Below the pieces are notes generated by a model. The model saw only the letters and a list, made by a program, of their open reading frames with translations. It was not told where the DNA came from and did no database searches. A stretch of DNA of 64,000 bases from Symsagittifera roscoffensis (lineage: Eukaryota > Xenacoelomorpha > Acoela > Convolutidae): positions 12,870,368 through 12,934,367 of the forward strand of contig NC_087063.1 of NCBI RefSeq assembly GCF_963678635.1, in the 5' to 3' direction. The translations under genes and the position numbers were made by a program. Each line of letters starts with the position of its first letter. Position 1 is the first letter of the stretch. Shown one piece after another: positions 60,752 through 64,000 of the stretch.

Positions 60752-61412
60752 CTTCTTCGTGCTGTCCCAACACCTCTACGTACTGTCCCAAGCTTTCTCT
60801 CTACTGTCCCAAGACTTCTTGTTAGCGTCCCAAGACCACTGTCCCAAGACCCTTGCCCCAAGACTACTGTCCCAAGACTACTGTCCCAAGACTAGTGTCC
60901 CAAGACTACTGTCCCAAGACTACTGTCCCAAGACTACTGTCCCAAGACTAGTGTCCCAAGACCACTGTCACAAGACTACTGTCTCAAGGCTACTGTCCCA
61001 AGACTACTGTCCCAAGACTAGTGTCCCAAGACTACTGTCCCAAGACTACTGTCCCAAGACTAGTGTCCCAAGACTACTGTCCCAAGACTACTGTCCCAAG
61101 ACCACTGTCGCAAGACTACTGTCCCAAGACTAGTGTCCCAAGACCACTGTCCCAAGACCACTGTCCCAAAACCAGTGTCCCAAGACCGCACCGTCCCAAT
61201 TCTGCACCGTCCCAAGACCGCACTGTCCCAAGGCTGCACTGTCCCAAGACCGTACCGTCCCAAGACTGTACTGTCCCAAGACCGTACCAAGACTGCTCTG
61301 GCCCAAGACTGTCCCAAGACTGCACTGTCCCAAGACTGTCCCAAGACTGCACTTCTCCAAGACCGTCCCCAGACTGCACTGTCCCAAGACTTCTTCGGTA
61401 CTGTCCCAAGAC
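60752..61412. repeat. CTGTCCCAAG minisatellite in leader, copy 4 (14-bp type)
   Basis: Same core word as the other leaders but with a different period: mostly 14 bases (actactgtcccaag, actagtgtcccaag, accactgtcccaag), then 15-base and irregular units (caccgtcccaagaccg). With a 14-base period the frame rotates at each unit, unlike the 15-base arrays. Confidence 0.9.
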
Positions 61413-62560
61413 TTGTCACCAAGTGTCTGGATAGTAGGATTTCTTCCTCTTCGTTGTGGGGACTCTTGAACCACTGTATCGTGTACCACCACTTGAGCTC
61501 TAGTAAAAATTTTCCCAAAAACCCTATCTTAATGGCCAAAAGCTTCAAATACTGACCCCCCTGTATTTCTCTCCCTTTCGTTGTTTCAGGCAATTTGAAA
61601 CGCAACTTCTTCGCAGGTATTTTGTGATCACCTGTTCGTTCAAATACCAATAACAAATTCTCACCAAAGCGTAAAAATTTACAGGAAAAATTATAAAAAC
61701 AAAGAGATGAACCCACCTAAAATTCAAAGCTGACAGATGTCAACTTTTTGCCGAAAAAAACGTCTGGTACCCTATTGCCACGCGTTTTCCTCCCCCCTGC
61801 TAGCGATCTTATGGGGTATCACAAAAACTGTCTATTTCCGTTCCCCTCTACCGATCCGACCAGGGTACCCACCTTAATTCGATGTTAAATTTAGATATCC
61901 GCTTCTTATAACCGACGCGTGTGAGAATCTAATGTAACTAAATCGACGATGCCGATCAATTAGTTACTCTAATGTGTCCCCCCTTTTTACACTTTACAAC
62001 CATCAACCTCTAACCTAACCAGCCCCCCCCCTTCTAACCTCCCCCCTCTTTAGCCCCCCTCTTAAGCCGAAAATTCCCTTAAGCGCCGGGTGCGAAACAA
62101 CTCGAGACAAAACCGTAGACCTGTTTCCAGGCCTGCTTGAGTAAAAACTTCCTCAAAACAATGGGGTTCCGCTTATCCAACTTTACACTTATTTCCTATA
62201 ATGTAATGTGGATTTTAACGATACCCGTTTGTCCAACTTGAGAACACCCCGTCCTCTCTTGTTGCTCTGATTCCGTGCTGGTTGTTTCCTTGACTTGTCT
62301 TGCCCCTGATCACTAGCACCACTTTCCCACTTGGCTGGTCGCCTGTTCCAGTCAAGTCTCCTAATGGTCCAATTAAGTCCCTGTGAACCACTTTCCCACT
62401 TGGCTGGTCACCTGTTCCAGTCAAGTCTCCTAATGGTCCAGCTAAGTCCCTGTGAACCACTTTCCCACTCGTCTGGTCACCTGTTCCAGTCACGTCTCCT
62501 AATGGTCCAGCTAAGTTGCAAGCTATCTGAAAATCCTTTACAACGCCCCACACTCAAGCA
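61413..62560 (-). repeat. Leader plus LTR-like block upstream of copy 4 (truncated)
   Basis: Matches 20,833-21,998 in the LTR part (cacgcgttttcctcc, gctagcgatcttatgg, 69-bp triplet), with a more diverged leader part (61,413-61,740). It breaks off at about 62,560. Confidence 0.65.
62320..62515. repeat. Three 69-bp tandem repeats in LTR block, copy 4 side
   Basis: Same three-unit array as 21,708-21,903, with the third unit of the cccactcgtctgg form found there. Confidence 0.85.
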
Positions 62561-62689
62561 CCTTTTCGGGCACCTAAAATTCGCCTTATCTCAAAATAAT
62601 TATCACAAAATACACTCGGGAAAATTAAATTAGGTACTCACATAGCAGCACACTTGAGAATCAGAGTAATTAAGCTAATTAGTAGCTCT
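62561..62689. other. Scrambled junction between LTR block and second leader copy
   Basis: About 125 bases (attcgccttatctcaa to ctaattagtagctc) match an internal part of the LTR blocks (31,985-32,105; 42,965-43,080). They are here joined on one side to the 69-bp-repeat region and on the other directly to the minisatellite. About 0.7 kb of LTR on one side and the remainder on the other are missing. Confidence 0.7.
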
Positions 62690-62996
62690 GTCCCAAGACC
62701 ACTGTCCCAAGACCACTGTCCCAAAACCAGTGTCCCAAGACCGCACCGTCCCAAGTCTGCACCGTCCCAAGACTGCACCGTCCCAAGACCGCACTGTCCC
62801 AAGACTGCACTGTCCCAAGACCGTACCGTCCCAAGACTGTACTGTCCCAAGACCGTACCAAGACTGCTCTGGCCCAAGACTGTCCCAAGACTGTCCCAAG
62901 ACTGCACTGTCCCAAGACTGTCCCAAGACTGCACTTCTCCAAGACCGTCCCCAGACTGCACTGTCCCAAGACTTCTTCGGTACTGTCCCAAGACTT
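62690..62996. repeat. CTGTCCCAAG minisatellite, duplicated leader
   Basis: Shortened repeat of 61,138-61,410: the irregular 15-base part (accgtcccaagaccgc) and the closing units are kept, and the 14-base block is mostly missing. Confidence 0.85.
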
Positions 62997-64000
62997 GTCA
63001 CCAAGTGTCTGGATAGTAGGATTTCTTCCTCTTCGTTGTGGGGACTCTTGAACCACTGTATCGTGTACCACCACTTGAGCTCTAGTAAAAATTTTCCCAA
63101 AAACCCTATCTTAATGGCCAAAAGCTTCAAATACTGACCCCCCTGTATTTCTCTCCCTTTCGTTGTTTCAGGCAATTTGAAACGCAACTTCTTCGCAGGT
63201 ATTTTGTGATCACCTGTTCGTTCAAATACCAATAACAAATTCTCACCAAAGCGTAAAAATTTACAGGAAAAATTATAAAAACAAAGAGATGAACCCACCT
63301 AAAATTCAAAGCTGACAGATGTCAACTGTTTGCCGAAAAAAACGTCTGGTACCCTATTGCCACGCGTTTTCCTCCCCCCTGCTAGCGATCTTATGGGGTA
63401 TCACAAAAACTGTCTATTTCCGTTCCCCTCTACCGATCCGACCAGGGTACCCACCTTAATTCGATGTTAAATTTGGATATCCGCTTCTTATAACCGACGC
63501 GTGTGAGAATCTAATGTAACTAAATCGACGATGCCGATCAATTAGTTACTCTAATGAGTCCCCCCTTTTTACACTTTACAACCATCAACCTCTAACCTAA
63601 CCAGCCCCCCTTCTAACCTCCCCCCTCTTTAGCCCCCCTCTTAAGCCGAAAATTCCCTTAAGCGCCGCGTGCTAAACATCTCGAGACAAAACCGTAGACC
63701 TGTTTCCAGGCCTGCTTGAGTAAAAACTTCCTCAAAACAATGGGTTTCCGCTTATCCAACTTTACACTTATTTCCTATAGTGTAATGTGGATTTTAACGA
63801 TACCCGTTTGTCCAACTTGAGAACACCCCCGTCCTCTCTTATTGCTCTGATTCCGTGCTGGTTGTTTCCTTGACTTGTCTTGCCCCTGATCACTAACACC
63901 ACTTTCCCACTTGGCTGGTCGCCTGTTCCAGTCAAGTCTCCTAATGGTCCAATTAAGTCCCTGTGAACCACTTTCCCACTTGGCTGGTCACCTGTTCCAG
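62997..64000 (-). repeat. Duplicated leader plus LTR-like block at the window end
   Basis: Nearly base-for-base repeat of 61,411-62,400 at an offset of about 1,580-1,590 bases (gtcaccaagtgtctggatag, ctgatgtcaac words, cacgcgttttcctcc). It includes the start of another 69-bp array from 63,900 and is cut by the window end, so another element may begin beyond it. Confidence 0.75.
63900..64000. repeat. 69-bp tandem repeats, cut by window end
   Basis: First unit and part of the second of the LTR 69-bp array (cactttcccacttggctggt, then tctcctaatggtcc). Confidence 0.8.

Larger units (their letters stand above)
43978..61412 (-). mobile_element. Copy 4: Gypsy-type element with macro domain and ORF3/ORF4, protease/RT deleted
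   Basis: The most diverged unit. Gag, integrase, linker, macro-like domain, ORF3 and ORF4 are in the same order as copy 1. Protease, RT and RNase H are absent (joint near 57,857). ORF4 is interrupted by a foreign gag-protease insertion. It lacks several stops shared by copies 1-3, so it shows the ancestral reading at those sites. Confidence 0.75.

Noticed and set aside
60752-62996. CRISPR array
   Set aside because: The short direct repeats are contiguous minisatellite units without unique spacers, in a eukaryotic retroelement leader.

Overview
The window looks like invertebrate animal (metazoan) nuclear DNA made almost entirely of one retrotransposon family. I see no host gene, no bacterial gene organisation, no tRNA or rRNA gene and no CRISPR array. 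The gag, protease, integrase and partial reverse transcriptase sequences are of Ty3/Gypsy (Metaviridae-like) type. My recollection that similar polyproteins are common in cnidarians and other marine invertebrates is weak and should not be taken as a species call.

The layout is a head-to-tail array of four related elements, all coding on the minus strand, separated by long terminal-repeat (LTR-like) blocks. From low to high coordinates: LTR-like block (1-3,354, cut by the window edge); copy 1 (3,363-20,832); truncated LTR block (20,833-21,998); copy 2 (22,066-29,996, with a shortened 3' end); LTR block (29,997-32,540); copy 3 (32,541-40,978, also shortened); LTR block (40,979-43,969); copy 4 (43,978-61,412, the most diverged); truncated LTR block (61,413-62,560); then a scrambled duplicate of leader plus LTR to the window end.

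Read 5'->3' on the minus strand, the deduced element is: LTR; leader holding a CTGTCCCAAG-type minisatellite; gag with a coiled coil and two CCHC knuckles; a pre-protease region; retropepsin (DTGA); RT/RNase H; integrase (HHCC zinc site, D,D35E, GPF module); an acidic linker; a macro-like domain resembling OARD1/TARG1; about 500 bases with 20-bp repeats; then a second, roughly 8.5-kb coding block. I call that block ORF3 (heptad-repeat coiled coil, SGNH/GDSL-hydrolase-like domain, long unrecognised region) and ORF4 (unrecognised, acidic C-terminus). ORF4 ends just before a pyrimidine run that would be the polypurine tract of the 3' LTR. This places ORF3/ORF4 inside the retroelement in the two copies that keep them (1 and 4). 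Copies 2 and 3 have lost ORF3/ORF4.

No copy is intact. Copies 1-3 share an in-frame loss of the RT catalytic core and most of RNase H, plus further shared lesions. Copy 4 has lost protease and RT altogether. The array therefore grew by DNA-level duplication of dead elements, with patchy exchange between copies. An unrelated plus-strand gag-protease fragment, bracketed by perfect 22-bp inverted repeats, interrupts ORF4 of copy 4.
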